From contig JAKBAU010000120.1 of the NCBI GenBank assembly GCA_021808875.1, positions 1-10,023 of the forward strand: a DNA stretch of 10,023 nt. The letters run 5' to 3'. Each line of letters opens with the position of its first letter. The stretch's first letter is position 1. The notes under the pieces are model-generated. The model saw nothing but the letters and a program-made list of their open reading frames with translations, was not told where the DNA came from and did not search any database. This DNA is from Pseudomonadota bacterium (GTDB lineage Bacteria > Pseudomonadota > Alphaproteobacteria > Micropepsales > Micropepsaceae). Positions 1 through 6,968 of the stretch are shown in pieces. The position numbers were made by a program, and so were the translations under genes.

Positions 1-1052
1 AGATCGCCAATGGCGGCTCCATGGGCGCATTGGACATCATCGGCGAAAATCAGCAACTCGGGTTTCAGATCGGCCTCGGCGCTGGCAGCCAGCAAAACCG
101 CCTTCGCCGACTGGCGGCTGTCAGTGCCATCGGCACCCTTAGCCACCGTGATCCTGCCCTGATAGGCCGCACGCGCCTTGGCCCCAACCACCTGCTTGAA
201 CACCTGGGCGCTGGCGGTGCGTTCTGCCCGATGATTGAGCCGGATGGTCATGTCAGAATGCCGGCCGGGGAGCACAACCTGTAGTCCGCGCAGCTCGGTC
301 TGAGTTGCGACACCATCAAGGTCGAGCTGCAGTTCCAGCCGTGACAGCCGCGCCCCAAAATCAGCAAAGTGCGACTGATAGCAAGATCCTTTAGCCTGCC
401 GCATACCAATGGTCTCGACCAAAGCGGCATCACCTGCAGATTGTGCCAACCTCACGTGACGCAGGCTTGCACCCTCTTCCAAAATGATTTCGATGCCGAT
501 ATTGGCGAGCTGGCCCTGATGGGCGTGGTGCTCCAAAAGTTCCAGCTCGGCTCCGTCCTCAACCACAAGCAGAATGCGCACATGATGGCTGTGATGCGAA
601 CGGAAAAAGAGCCCGACAGGATCCTCCAGGATCATGCCCGAGGGAACCCTCAAGGCGACGCCGCCGGTCATCAGCGCAAGAGCCGCGCCACACAACCCGT
701 CATGCACCAGAGTTCCAAGTTGGCGCTCAACCCAGGGAGGTGGCGCAGTACTGCCACTTAGATCAACCATCTCGATAGCGGCCGGCAGCTTCGCAGACGC
801 TGTCAAGAGCACGCCGTCAACGATCTCAAGGCTCGCACCGCCCAACGCGGTGAAGGGATTATGCAGTTCCTTGCCCGCTCGAGTTCCCCCGGCTGAATTT
901 AATACCTCGCGCAGGTCGCTGTATTTCCAGTCTTCGATACGCCGGTGCGGCAGACCCTCACGACGCAGCAGCTCAAGCGCTCCGGCGCCACGCCGGGCGA
1001 TCCAGGACGCCGGCGGCGTACTTGTGTGAAGTAGGTCTTCCACCGTGCTCAT
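1..1052 (-). CDS. sufD: SufD, Fe-S cluster assembly scaffold subunit (3' end outside window)
   Basis: SufD partners SufB and SufC in the cytosolic SufBCD complex that builds Fe-S clusters; it is a beta-helix paralogue of SufB needed for iron entry and cluster formation. Translating the minus strand from the ATG at 1052 gives 350 codons without a stop, running off the left edge. The N-terminal part (1-150) is variable, with RRIEDWKYSDL at 38-48, as in SufD proteins. The C-terminal half is the conserved core: AYQGRITVAKGADGTDSRQS at 296-315, then FADDVQCAHGAAIGD at 336-350. C342 and H344 of the CxHGA motif correspond to the SufD Cys/His pair implicated in cluster formation in E. coli (known of the family). 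The start overlaps the sufC stop as ATGA, so coupling is likely. Family members are usually about 420-440 aa, so roughly the last fifth is missing because of the window edge, not mutation. Confidence 0.93.
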   Translation of the reverse strand, partial: MSTVEDLLHTSTPPASWIARRGAGALELLRREGLPHRRIEDWKYSDLREVLNSAGGTRAGKELHNPFTALGGASLEIVDGVLLTASAKLPAAIEMVDLSGSTAPPPWVERQLGTLVHDGLCGAALALMTGGVALRVPSGMILEDPVGLFFRSHHSHHVRILLVVEDGAELELLEHHAHQGQLANIGIEIILEEGASLRHVRLAQSAGDAALVETIGMRQAKGSCYQSHFADFGARLSRLELQLDLDGVATQTELRGLQVVLPGRHSDMTIRLNHRAERTASAQVFKQVVGAKARAAYQGRITVAKGADGTDSRQSAKAVLLAASAEADLKPELLIFADDVQCAHGAAIGD

Positions 1053-1798
1053 GCGGCATCCTTGACGATGTGACTATAGCCTCTGGCTTCGAGCTCTAAT
1101 GCCAGCTCTTTGCCGCCTTCCGCCACAATCCGTCCCCCCGCAAGCACATGGACACGATCCGGGACGATATAGTTGAGCAGACGCTGATAGTGGGTGATCA
1201 CCAACATGGACCGCCCTGGGACGCGCAGCTTGTTTACGCCCTCAGCCACCAGTTTCAGCGCATCGATATCAAGGCCGGAGTCAGTTTCGTCCAAAATCGC
1301 CAGCTTGGGCTCGAACAGGGCCATCTGTAGGACCTCAAGGCGCTTCTTCTCGCCGCCGGAAAAACCCACATTGAGTGCACGGCGCAGCATATCTTCAGAA
1401 ATGTCGAGGCTACGGGCCTTGTCGCGCACCAGGCGCAAAACAGTCATCGCGTCGAATTCACTTTCAGAACGTGCGCGACGCTGGGCATTCAGCGTCGCCT
1501 TGAGAAAATTGATGGTCGTAACACCCGGAATCTCAACCGGATATTGCAGTGCGAGGAAAACGCCGCGCGCTGCGCGGGCCTCTGGCGGCATCACCGTCAG
1601 ATCTTCCCCCTTGTAGATGATTGATCCAGAGGTGATGTCATAGCCGTCACGCCCTGCCAGAACATAGGAAAGCGTCGACTTACCAGACCCATTGGGCCCC
1701 ATGATGGCATGGACTTCACCTTCGCCAACATGAAGCGACAGCCCTTTGAGGATTTCCTTGCCCTCGACGGCGACGTGAAGATCTTTGATATCCAGCAT
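1049..1798 (-). CDS. sufC: SufC, ABC-type ATPase of the Fe-S assembly complex
   Basis: SufC is the soluble ATPase of the SufBCD scaffold; ATP-driven SufC dimerisation changes the shape of SufB-SufD during cluster assembly. It is not a membrane transporter despite its ABC fold. The 249-aa product is full length for the family (E. coli SufC has 248). Visible motifs are Walker A GPNGSGKS at 34-41 (K40), Q-loop Q85, a signature FSGGEKKR at 146-153, Walker B LAILDETDSGLD at 167-178 with catalytic E171, and H-loop H203 in ITHYQRLL. K40 and H203 fall at the same numbers as the functional residues I recall for E. coli SufC. The EKKR after the signature and DETDSGLD are typical of SufC rather than transporter ATPases. 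The ATG overlaps the sufB TAA by one base (TAATG), and the stop overlaps the sufD start. Confidence 0.97.
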   Translation of the reverse strand: MLDIKDLHVAVEGKEILKGLSLHVGEGEVHAIMGPNGSGKSTLSYVLAGRDGYDITSGSIIYKGEDLTVMPPEARAARGVFLALQYPVEIPGVTTINFLKATLNAQRRARSESEFDAMTVLRLVRDKARSLDISEDMLRRALNVGFSGGEKKRLEVLQMALFEPKLAILDETDSGLDIDALKLVAEGVNKLRVPGRSMLVITHYQRLLNYIVPDRVHVLAGGRIVAEGGKELALELEARGYSHIVKDAA

Positions 1799-3252
1799 TA
1801 TCCCACACTACCTTCCAGACTAATTCCGACCAGCTTTTGTGCTTCAACAGCAAATTCCATCGGCAACTGCTGCAAAACCTCCCGGCAAAAGCCATTGACA
1901 ATCAAGGCGACCGCTTCCTCGGGAGGGACGCCCCGGCTGGTGCAATAAAACAGCTGTTCTTCGGCAATTTTTGACGTGGTCGCTTCATGCTCGATGCGAG
2001 CCGTACGATTACGGCTTTCGATATAGGGCACAGTATGAGCCCCGCATTCCTTGCCGATCAGCAAGGAGTCGCATTGTGTGAAGTTGCGTGCCTGCTGTGC
2101 CCGGGGATGCACGGAAACCAGGCCACGATAGGTGTTCTGAGCCTTGCCCGCCGAAATACCCTTGGAGATGATTCGTGAACGGGTATTGCGTCCCAAATGA
2201 ATCATCTTGGTTCCGGTATCGGCCTGCTGACAATGGTTGGCAATTGCGATCGAATAAAATTCTCCAACGGAATTGTCGCCCCGCAAAATGCAGGACGGAT
2301 ATTTCCAGGTGATCGCCGATCCGGTTTCGACCTGGGTCCAGGAAATCTTGGAATTATTGCCTCGACAATCGCCGCGCTTGGTGACGAAATTATAGATCCC
2401 ACCAAGTCCGTTCTCGTCACCTGGATACCAATTCTGAACGGTCGAATATTTGATCTCCGCGCCTTCCAGCGCCACCAGTTCGACAACCGCCGCATGTAGC
2501 TGGTTTTCATCGCGCTTTGGGGCCGTGCAGCCCTCGAGATAGCTCACATAAGAGCCTTCATCGGCAATGATTAAAGTACGCTCAAACTGTCCAGTCTCGC
2601 TCGCGTTGATGCGGAAATAGGTGGACAGCTCCATCGGGCAGCGCACCCCCTTGGGCACATAGACAAAGCTGCCGTCAGAAAATACCGCGGAATTGAGCGT
2701 AGCAAAAAAGTTGTCGGTTTCCGGTACCACGCTGCCTAGATATTTGCGCACGAGTTCCGGATGCTCGCGAATTGCCTCAGAAATCGGACAGAAAATTACT
2801 CCGGCCTTGTTCAGGGTTTCCTTGAATGTGGTGGCCACTGACACTGAATCAAAGACGGCGTCGACCGCAACTCCTGCCAGAAGCTTCTGTTCGGAGAGGG
2901 GTATCCCGAGCTTGTTGTAGGTCTCAAGTAATTTTGGATCGATTTCATCGAGGCTCTGTGGCTTGTCTTTGGTCGATTTGGGCGCCGCGTAGTAGTAGGC
3001 GTTCTCGTAGTCGATCTTGGGGTATTTCACCCGCGCCCAGTTTGGCTCCTGCATTTGCCGCCAGCGACGATAGGCCGAAAGCCGCCATTCCAGCATCCAT
3101 TCCGGTTCGCCTTTCTTGCCGGAAATGAACGCCACGGTCTCCTCGGTGAGGCCTCGGGGCGCAAGTTCCATTTCAATATCTGTGACAAAGCCATATTTGT
3201 ACTTCTCACCGAGGGCTTCAACTTGCGTGCGGGTCTGTTCGATCGCGGACAT
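1798..3252 (-). CDS. sufB: SufB, Fe-S cluster scaffold protein
   Basis: SufB is the central scaffold of the SufBCD complex: it accepts persulfide sulfur and assembles the nascent cluster. I place the start at the ATG at 3252, giving 484 aa beginning [10 protein letters not shown], because GAGGT sits just upstream. A GTG at 3279 would add nine residues and overlap the desulfurase by 20 bases. The conserved C-terminal core is intact: [11 protein letters not shown] at 390-400, [14 protein letters not shown] at 402-415, [10 protein letters not shown] at 420-429 and [12 protein letters not shown] at 449-460. With a constant offset of 11 to E. coli SufB (495 aa), C394 matches the sulfur-accepting C405 and H422/E423 match H433/E434; this alignment is from memory. 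The protein ends LEGSVG, like the usual LEHSVG. It is the third gene of the operon, 7 bp after the desulfurase and sharing one base with sufC. Confidence 0.97.
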   Translation of the reverse strand: MSAIEQTRTQVEALGEKYKYGFVTDIEMELAPRGLTEETVAFISGKKGEPEWMLEWRLSAYRRWRQMQEPNWARVKYPKIDYENAYYYAAPKSTKDKPQSLDEIDPKLLETYNKLGIPLSEQKLLAGVAVDAVFDSVSVATTFKETLNKAGVIFCPISEAIREHPELVRKYLGSVVPETDNFFATLNSAVFSDGSFVYVPKGVRCPMELSTYFRINASETGQFERTLIIADEGSYVSYLEGCTAPKRDENQLHAAVVELVALEGAEIKYSTVQNWYPGDENGLGGIYNFVTKRGDCRGNNSKISWTQVETGSAITWKYPSCILRGDNSVGEFYSIAIANHCQQADTGTKMIHLGRNTRSRIISKGISAGKAQNTYRGLVSVHPRAQQARNFTQCDSLLIGKECGAHTVPYIESRNRTARIEHEATTSKIAEEQLFYCTSRGVPPEEAVALIVNGFCREVLQQLPMEFAVEAQKLVGISLEGSVG

Positions 3253-3262
3253 GATTACCTCA
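3253..3262 (-). promoter_or_regulatory. sufB ribosome binding site overlapping the desulfurase stop
   Basis: On the minus strand this reads TGAGGTAATC followed by ATG. The TGA is the stop of the upstream desulfurase, and GAGGT within it is the Shine-Dalgarno for sufB with a 4-nt spacer. It decides the ATG at 3252 over the GTG at 3279, and it means a ribosome terminating on the desulfurase sits on the sufB initiation site. Confidence 0.7.
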
Positions 3263-4399
3263 GGCAGCCACGCGCCCACCGGCGCGCTGGCTTAATCTAT
3301 AAAGCGAGTGGATGGCGGCGGCTCCGTCGGTTGGATGATTGGTCCAGCCGAAACTGACCCGTAGGGCCGCATCAGCGAGGTGCGGAGGAACATTCATCGC
3401 CCGCAAGACATGTGACCGACCAACCTTCCCGGAGGAGCACGCGGCCCCGGAACTGATCGCGATGCCGTCGAGGTCGAGCGCCATCACAGCGGTTTGTGCC
3501 ACAATATCAGGCAGCGCAAAATTCGATGTCCCCCCAAGACGCGGCGCATTCTCCGAAAATATGACGACATCGGCAAAGGCCGTCTTCAGGTCGCGTTCAA
3601 ACTGGTCGCGCAAAGCAGTGAGGCTTTTCAGTTCCTCGGCTGTTTCCAAAGCCATTGCCGCACCGAAGCCCGCGATAGCAGCAACGTTTTCGCTTCCTGC
3701 ACGCCGTCCTTTTTCCTGACCTCCTCCCACGAGCTGCGCAGCAAACGGTGCATCGGAGCGCACGATAAGGGCGCCTGTTCCCTGCGGGCCTCCCAATTTG
3801 TGAGCGCTGAATGCGACATAATCTGCCGTAATGGCGATCCGGCCAGCTCCTTGAACGGCATCACACACGAACAAAGCCCCAGCCTCGCGGGTCAGGCCAT
3901 GAATCTGTGCCACCGGCTGGATGGCGCCGGTTTCATTATTCGCGGCCATGACACAAACCAGGCTCTGACCAAGACCACCGGCGAGCCATCGCGTCAGGAA
4001 GCCGAGATCAATCACCCCTTCGGCCGTGACAGGCAGGAGGTCGATCTGCAGCTCCGGGGCCCTCTCTCCCATTGCCCGCACCGTTGCGCGAACGCAATCG
4101 TGCTCGATCGCAGAAACCAGCATTCGGGAAATCGGCCTGCCTTCAGCTCGGGCGCCATAAAATGCGCCCCACAGGGCCAGGGCGCAGCTTTCGCTTCCAC
4201 CGCTGGTGAACACCACGGTACTCGCGTCCACCCCCATGCGCCGAGCCACCTCAGCTCGTCCCTGTTCGATGAGGGCACGCGCCCTTCGGCCGGCGCGATG
4301 CACACTCGAAGCATTGCCGCCAGCCCTGAGAGCACGCAGCAGCGCCGCACGCGCCTCGCGGCGCGCTGGTGTGGTGGCATTGTGATCCAGGTAGATCAT
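3260..4399 (-). CDS. Cysteine desulfurase, NifS/IscS-like (class V aminotransferase fold)
   Basis: This PLP enzyme converts L-cysteine to L-alanine and leaves a persulfide on its active-site cysteine, the sulfur source for cluster assembly. Starting at the ATG at 4399 gives 379 aa ([15 protein letters not shown]), the canonical N-terminus; the frame stays open upstream, but those residues overlap iscR and look unrelated. Visible residues are H100 (SAIEHD), N155 (MAANNETG), D180 and Q183 ([10 protein letters not shown]), the PLP lysine K201 ([11 protein letters not shown]), the RRAGSEN block at 232-238, and catalytic C321 ([12 protein letters not shown]). These parallel E. coli IscS H104, N155, D180, Q183, K206 and C328. 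It is group I (NifS/IscS-like), not SufS, and is shorter than IscS (404 aa), ending soon after the fold. It lies 7 bp after iscR with only a weak Shine-Dalgarno, so coupling is likely. Alphaproteobacterial suf operons often carry such an enzyme plus a separate sufS downstream; that part would lie beyond the left edge. Confidence 0.93.
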   Translation of the reverse strand: MIYLDHNATTPARREARAALLRALRAGGNASSVHRAGRRARALIEQGRAEVARRMGVDASTVVFTSGGSESCALALWGAFYGARAEGRPISRMLVSAIEHDCVRATVRAMGERAPELQIDLLPVTAEGVIDLGFLTRWLAGGLGQSLVCVMAANNETGAIQPVAQIHGLTREAGALFVCDAVQGAGRIAITADYVAFSAHKLGGPQGTGALIVRSDAPFAAQLVGGGQEKGRRAGSENVAAIAGFGAAMALETAEELKSLTALRDQFERDLKTAFADVVIFSENAPRLGGTSNFALPDIVAQTAVMALDLDGIAISSGAACSSGKVGRSHVLRAMNVPPHLADAALRVSFGWTNHPTDGAAAIHSLYRLSQRAGGRVAA

Positions 4400-4406
4400 C
4401 CGTGTC

Positions 4407-4871
4407 TCATTCAGCCGCCACAGCCTGCAGGGCAGCCAGCGCATGGGCCCGCCCCAGCACCCGACGCTCCACCACATCGGCGAGCGACACGGTGGCAAGA
4501 AAAACGTGGATATGCCTGCCGAGCTCTTCCCACAGGTCATGGGTCACGCAACGTCCAGCTGAGCCGGTACAACCCTTGGCACTGCCCTCACGGCAGCGTG
4601 TTGCGGTGATCGGCTCGTCGACGGCAAGAATAATGTCGGCGATGCGGATATCTTCGGAGGAGCGGCTGAGCCGATAGCCTCCACCTGGCCCACGCACACT
4701 CTTGACCAGGCCACCGCGCCGCAGCTTGGCGAACAGCTGCTCCAGATAGGAGAGCGAAATCTCCTGGCGTTTGGCGATTTCCGCCAGCGAGACCGGCCGG
4801 CTTGCCGCCTGCTGTGCCGCCAGATCGGCCATCGCCATCACCGCATAGCGTCCCTTGGTGCTCAACCGCAT
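4407..4871 (-). CDS. iscR: IscR-type Rrf2 family Fe-S transcriptional regulator
   Basis: This is a 154-aa winged-helix regulator of the Rrf2 family. IscR proteins bind a [2Fe-2S] cluster, and the cluster-bound form represses Fe-S biogenesis genes, so expression rises when clusters are scarce. The N-terminus MRLSTKGRYAVMAMADLA, the recognition-helix region ISLSYLEQLFAKLRRGGLV at 38-56 and the wing VRGPGGGYRLSR at 59-70 are textbook Rrf2. Cluster ligands are present as C93, C101, C108 and H111 (TRCREGSAKGC, then GRCVTHDLW). Three cysteines plus the histidine argue for IscR rather than RirA or NsrR, although the spacing (Cx7Cx6CxxH) is wider than the E. coli Cx5Cx5CxxH. The start is supported by GAGGG 5-6 nt upstream of the ATG at 4871. 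It is the first gene of the suf operon and is preceded by a promoter overlapping an IscR-like site, which suggests autoregulation. Confidence 0.93.
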   Translation of the reverse strand: MRLSTKGRYAVMAMADLAAQQAASRPVSLAEIAKRQEISLSYLEQLFAKLRRGGLVKSVRGPGGGYRLSRSSEDIRIADIILAVDEPITATRCREGSAKGCTGSAGRCVTHDLWEELGRHIHVFLATVSLADVVERRVLGRAHALAALQAVAAE

Positions 4872-4969
4872 ATCGACCCTCGTCTCTATCCTCTGTCGGC
4901 CAACTGCCCGCGTTTGTACTTGCTTTTCCAGGGCCGCTTCGGTGTAGAAACGGCTCCCCTCCCGCTGTT

Positions 4970-4984
4970 GCGGCGCAGCGCCGC
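4970..4984 (-). other. GC-rich hairpin in the suf operon 5' leader
   Basis: The sequence is a perfect palindrome around one central base (GCGGCGC, A, GCGCCGC on the plus strand), so the transcript would form at least a 5-bp all-GC stem with a 5-nt loop. It lies about 10-25 nt after the predicted transcription start and about 100 nt before the iscR ATG. There is no U tract, so it is not a standard terminator. A 5' stabilising or regulatory stem is possible, but this is inference. Confidence 0.4.
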
Positions 4985-5000
4985 GCTGCAGGAGTTAGGG

Positions 5001-5029
5001 GATATAGATATTCCGACTGGCGTGGTCAA
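5001..5029 (-). promoter_or_regulatory. Predicted sigma70-type promoter of the iscR-suf operon
   Basis: On the minus strand, TTGACC (5024-5029) matches the -35 consensus at five of six positions. TATATC (5001-5006) is a plausible -10 with four of six matches, and the spacer is exactly 17 bp. The predicted start is near 4994, giving a leader of about 120 nt before iscR. It is the best promoter-like element upstream of the operon, and it coincides with an IscR-like inverted repeat. Confidence 0.6.
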
Positions 5030-5033
5030 GAAT
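5008..5033. promoter_or_regulatory. Probable IscR (type 1-like) operator over the suf promoter
   Basis: Read on the minus strand, ATTCTTGACC, five spacer bases, then AGTCGGAATAT. The spacing of GAC and GTC equals that of the E. coli type 1 IscR consensus as I remember it (GACT, five bases, AGTC). The left arm matches well; the right arm fits only through GTCGG and then drifts. The site covers the -35 hexamer and most of the spacer, so a bound regulator would block RNA polymerase. With iscR as the first gene, the simplest reading is negative autoregulation by the Fe-S form of IscR. Confidence 0.5.
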
Positions 5034-5057
5034 TGAGCGCACCAAACAGGGCCTGAA

Positions 5058-5084
5058 TCCCGGGACATGCTGCCTCACCCGGGA
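5058..5084. repeat. Inverted repeat TCCCGGG / CCCGGGA with 13-nt loop
   Basis: TCCCGGG at 5058-5064 and CCCGGGA at 5078-5084 are perfect 7-bp inverted arms around a 13-nt loop. Because CCCGGG is itself palindromic, CCCGGGAC also occurs as a direct repeat 19 bases apart (5059 and 5078). CTTTTC follows on the plus strand. It lies between two divergent genes, where a terminator makes little sense, so it may be a second protein-binding site or the leader of the hydrolase transcript. Confidence 0.35.
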
Positions 5085-5179
5085 CTTTTCGCAACGGACT
5101 TGTGTATTAAGGGGAAGGAAAACCAGAGTGAAACAATCAGATATTTGCCCCGCAGCCCAGACAAGCCGGAGTGCTGTTC

Positions 5180-5833
5180 ATGCCTGACATTATTCTTCCT
5201 GGCCCCGCGGGGCGGATCGAAGCCCGCTATCAGCGTCAGAAGAGCCCTGGAGCACCTATGGCTCTGGTGCTGCATCCCCATCCCCAGTTCGGCGGAACCA
5301 TGAACAACCCGCTGGTTTATGATCTTTTTCATATGTTCCACCGCTTGGGATGCACCGCGGTACGGTTCAACTTCCGGGGCGTGGGACGCAGCCAGGGTGC
5401 TTTTGATTCGGGTGCCGGAGAACTTTCGGACGCGGCAGCGGTGCTGGACTGGATGAATACCCTCTACCCCAACCCGTCCTTTGTCTGGGTTTGTGGCATT
5501 TCCTTTGGTGCCTGGATCGGTATGCAACTTTTGATGCGTCGGCCCGAGATCACCGGCTTTGTCTCGATCGCGCCCCCTGCAAGCATGTATGACTTCGCTT
5601 TTCTTGCGCCCTGTCCCGCTTCCGGACTGATTGTTCACGGCACCCGTGACCAGGTGGTACCAGAAGCTGACGTGCAGAAGCTGGTCGACCGGCTGACGGC
5701 CCAGAAGGGTATCAAGATCACCTATGACAAAGTCGAAGGCGCAAATCACTTCTTCGATAAGCGCGAAGGCGAAGTGCTAGAGGCCGTCGAAGGCTACGTC
5801 TCAAGGACAATGGAGCACCCAAACGAGCGCTAG
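5180..5833 (+). CDS. Alpha/beta hydrolase, COG2945 type
   Basis: A 217-aa cytosolic serine hydrolase of the alpha/beta fold; the substrate is unknown. The N-terminus MPDIILPGPAGRIEARY and the block HPHPQFGGTM at 32-41 (oxyanion region) are characteristic of this family. FNFRGVGRSQG follows at 63-73 and GELSDAAAVLDW at 80-91. The nucleophile is S108 in the elbow GISFG (106-110), the acid is probably D157 (HGTRDQVV) and the base H190 (GANHFF). There is no signal peptide. I chose the ATG at 5180, which has GGAG eight nt upstream; the GTG at 5171 would overlap that Shine-Dalgarno. It is transcribed away from the suf operon, across a 308-bp gap, and converges on anmK with 37 bp between. From memory it is a frequent neighbour of suf genes in alphaproteobacteria, but nothing here proves a role in Fe-S metabolism. 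Confidence 0.88.
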   Translation: MPDIILPGPAGRIEARYQRQKSPGAPMALVLHPHPQFGGTMNNPLVYDLFHMFHRLGCTAVRFNFRGVGRSQGAFDSGAGELSDAAAVLDWMNTLYPNPSFVWVCGISFGAWIGMQLLMRRPEITGFVSIAPPASMYDFAFLAPCPASGLIVHGTRDQVVPEADVQKLVDRLTAQKGIKITYDKVEGANHFFDKREGEVLEAVEGYVSRTMEHPNER

Positions 5834-5870
5834 AGAGCTCTGCCCGTCGCGGGCTGGGCCTGGAGCATTA

Positions 5871-6968
5871 TCAGCGTGAGCGGTGCAACCGGCCACCGCT
5901 CATGGGCTCCGGCACTCCTGTGGTGCTGGGCAGGGATAGGGCAAGTCCACGTTCAGCCCGAGCTGCAAGGAAGGCAAAGGCTTCGGCTTCGAGAAAATCA
6001 CCACGCCAGCCCAGACCTTCGGCAGCTATCACTGAGGCCTCCAGACGACGACGCAGTTCGGCCATCAGCGCGGGATTGTGGCGTCCTCCTCCGCAAACCA
6101 CCCAAAGCCTGGCTGGCTCCGGAAAATGCTCGCGGGCTCGCGCAATCGCGGCCGCGGTGAAGGCGGTCAGCGTCGCCGCGCCATCTGCAGCATCAAGGTG
6201 CTCCACACTGCGCACGCCAAAATCCATGCGGTCGAGCGATTTGGGTGGCCGCCGCGCAAAAAAATCGTGCTCCAGCATCTCTTCTACCACCGTTTCATGG
6301 ACGCGCCCCGCCCGGGCTAGACGGGCATCCTCATCCAGCGATCGACCGGTGTGACGCAGAGCCCAGTCATCCAGCGGGGCGTTTCCCGGCCCCGTGTCAA
6401 AGGCCAAAAGACCGCCCTCACCCACCCAGGTCACATTGGCGACCCCGCCGATGTTGACCACGGCCACAGGGAGCGCAACTTGGCCTGCCGCCACAAGGGC
6501 CGCATGATACAGCGGCACCAGCGGAGCACCTTGCCCGCCCGCGCGGACATCCGCAGTACGGAAATCATCAACCACATCAATTCCCGTCAACCGGGCCAGA
6601 CGAGCGCCATCGCCGAGCTGCAGGGTCCAGCGCTGCTGTGGCCGGTGCAGCACCGTTTGCCCATGAAATCCCACGAGAAAAATTGCCTCGGGCTTGAGAT
6701 CCGCCTGCACGAGGAGTGCCTGAACCGCGTCCGCATGGGCGTCGGTGAGCGCGCGCTCCACGTCCACCAGCAGCTGCGGCAATGGCGCGCTGCCTTCCAG
6801 CTGCGCGGCACAGGCGATCGCCGCGCGCAACTGGGCGTGAAGTTCTGGGCTATAAGGCTGGGTCAGGGCCGCGCCCGAAACCCCAACGCGAACGCCATCG
6901 GTCTCCAGCAGTGCCGCATCGATACCATCGAGCGATGTTCCGCTCATCAGCCCGATCACTTTATGCAT
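5871..6968 (-). CDS. anmK: Anhydro-N-acetylmuramic acid kinase
   Basis: AnmK recycles peptidoglycan: it cleaves the 1,6-anhydro ring of anhydro-MurNAc and phosphorylates it with ATP, giving MurNAc-6-phosphate in the cytosol. The start at 6968 gives 365 aa, close to the family length, with the canonical opening MHKVIGLMSGTSLDGIDAAL. AGAAGG lies just upstream of this ATG; the frame stays open far upstream but crosses tyrS. Other motifs are VGFHGQTVLHRP (99-110), DDFRTADVRAGGQGAPLVP (134-152), VVNIGGVANVTWVG (170-183), AFDTGPGN (189-196) with D191 as the likely catalytic aspartate (E. coli D182), and VCGGGRHNPALM (291-302). The final block EAEAFAFLAARAERG (327-341) and PSTTGVP (347-353) is also typical. 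It diverges from tyrS by 48 bp and converges with the hydrolase. MurQ or other recycling partners are not in this window. Confidence 0.96.
   Translation of the reverse strand: MHKVIGLMSGTSLDGIDAALLETDGVRVGVSGAALTQPYSPELHAQLRAAIACAAQLEGSAPLPQLLVDVERALTDAHADAVQALLVQADLKPEAIFLVGFHGQTVLHRPQQRWTLQLGDGARLARLTGIDVVDDFRTADVRAGGQGAPLVPLYHAALVAAGQVALPVAVVNIGGVANVTWVGEGGLLAFDTGPGNAPLDDWALRHTGRSLDEDARLARAGRVHETVVEEMLEHDFFARRPPKSLDRMDFGVRSVEHLDAADGAATLTAFTAAAIARAREHFPEPARLWVVCGGGRHNPALMAELRRRLEASVIAAEGLGWRGDFLEAEAFAFLAARAERGLALSLPSTTGVPEPMSGGRLHRSR

Larger units (their letters stand above)
4872..5179. other. Divergent intergenic region between iscR and the hydrolase gene
   Basis: This stretch of about 300 bases has no gene I can support. 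From left to right it holds the iscR Shine-Dalgarno (GAGGG, 4877-4881), a GC-rich hairpin in the suf leader (4970-4984), the suf promoter with an IscR-like operator (5001-5033), an inverted repeat with CCCGGG arms (5058-5084), and the hydrolase Shine-Dalgarno GGAG (5168-5171). Reading rightwards I could not find a convincing promoter for the hydrolase; TATTAA at 5105-5110 has no good -35 partner. The short open frames that cross it lack Shine-Dalgarno sequences and family-like content. Confidence 0.75.

Noticed and set aside
1..1052. Possible broken or missing sufD, since short frames on both strands appear here
   Set aside because: Direct translation of the minus strand from 1052 gives an unbroken 350-codon SufD; only the window edge truncates it.
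4400..4540. N-terminal extension of the desulfurase in the open upstream frame
   Set aside because: It overlaps iscR and reads as non-family sequence; [11 protein letters not shown] is the usual start of the enzyme.
3494..4609. Plus-strand open frame of 371 codons antisense to the desulfurase and iscR
   Set aside because: It overlaps two clearly identified genes, has no family-like motifs and a low-complexity composition expected from the reverse of GC-rich coding sequence.
5101..5110. TATTAA as the -10 element of a hydrolase promoter
   Set aside because: No acceptable -35 hexamer lies 16-18 bp upstream; left uncalled.
5075..5749. Minus-strand open frame of 224 codons antisense to the hydrolase
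   Set aside because: The hydrolase on the plus strand has a full catalytic triad and family motifs; this frame has none and would run into the suf promoter side of the intergenic region.
5834..5870. Hairpin GCCCG-TCG-CGGGC (5842-5854) and palindrome AGAGCTCT (5834-5841) as a bidirectional terminator between the hydrolase and anmK
   Set aside because: The stem is only 5 bp and no T tract follows on either strand; it is too weak to call.
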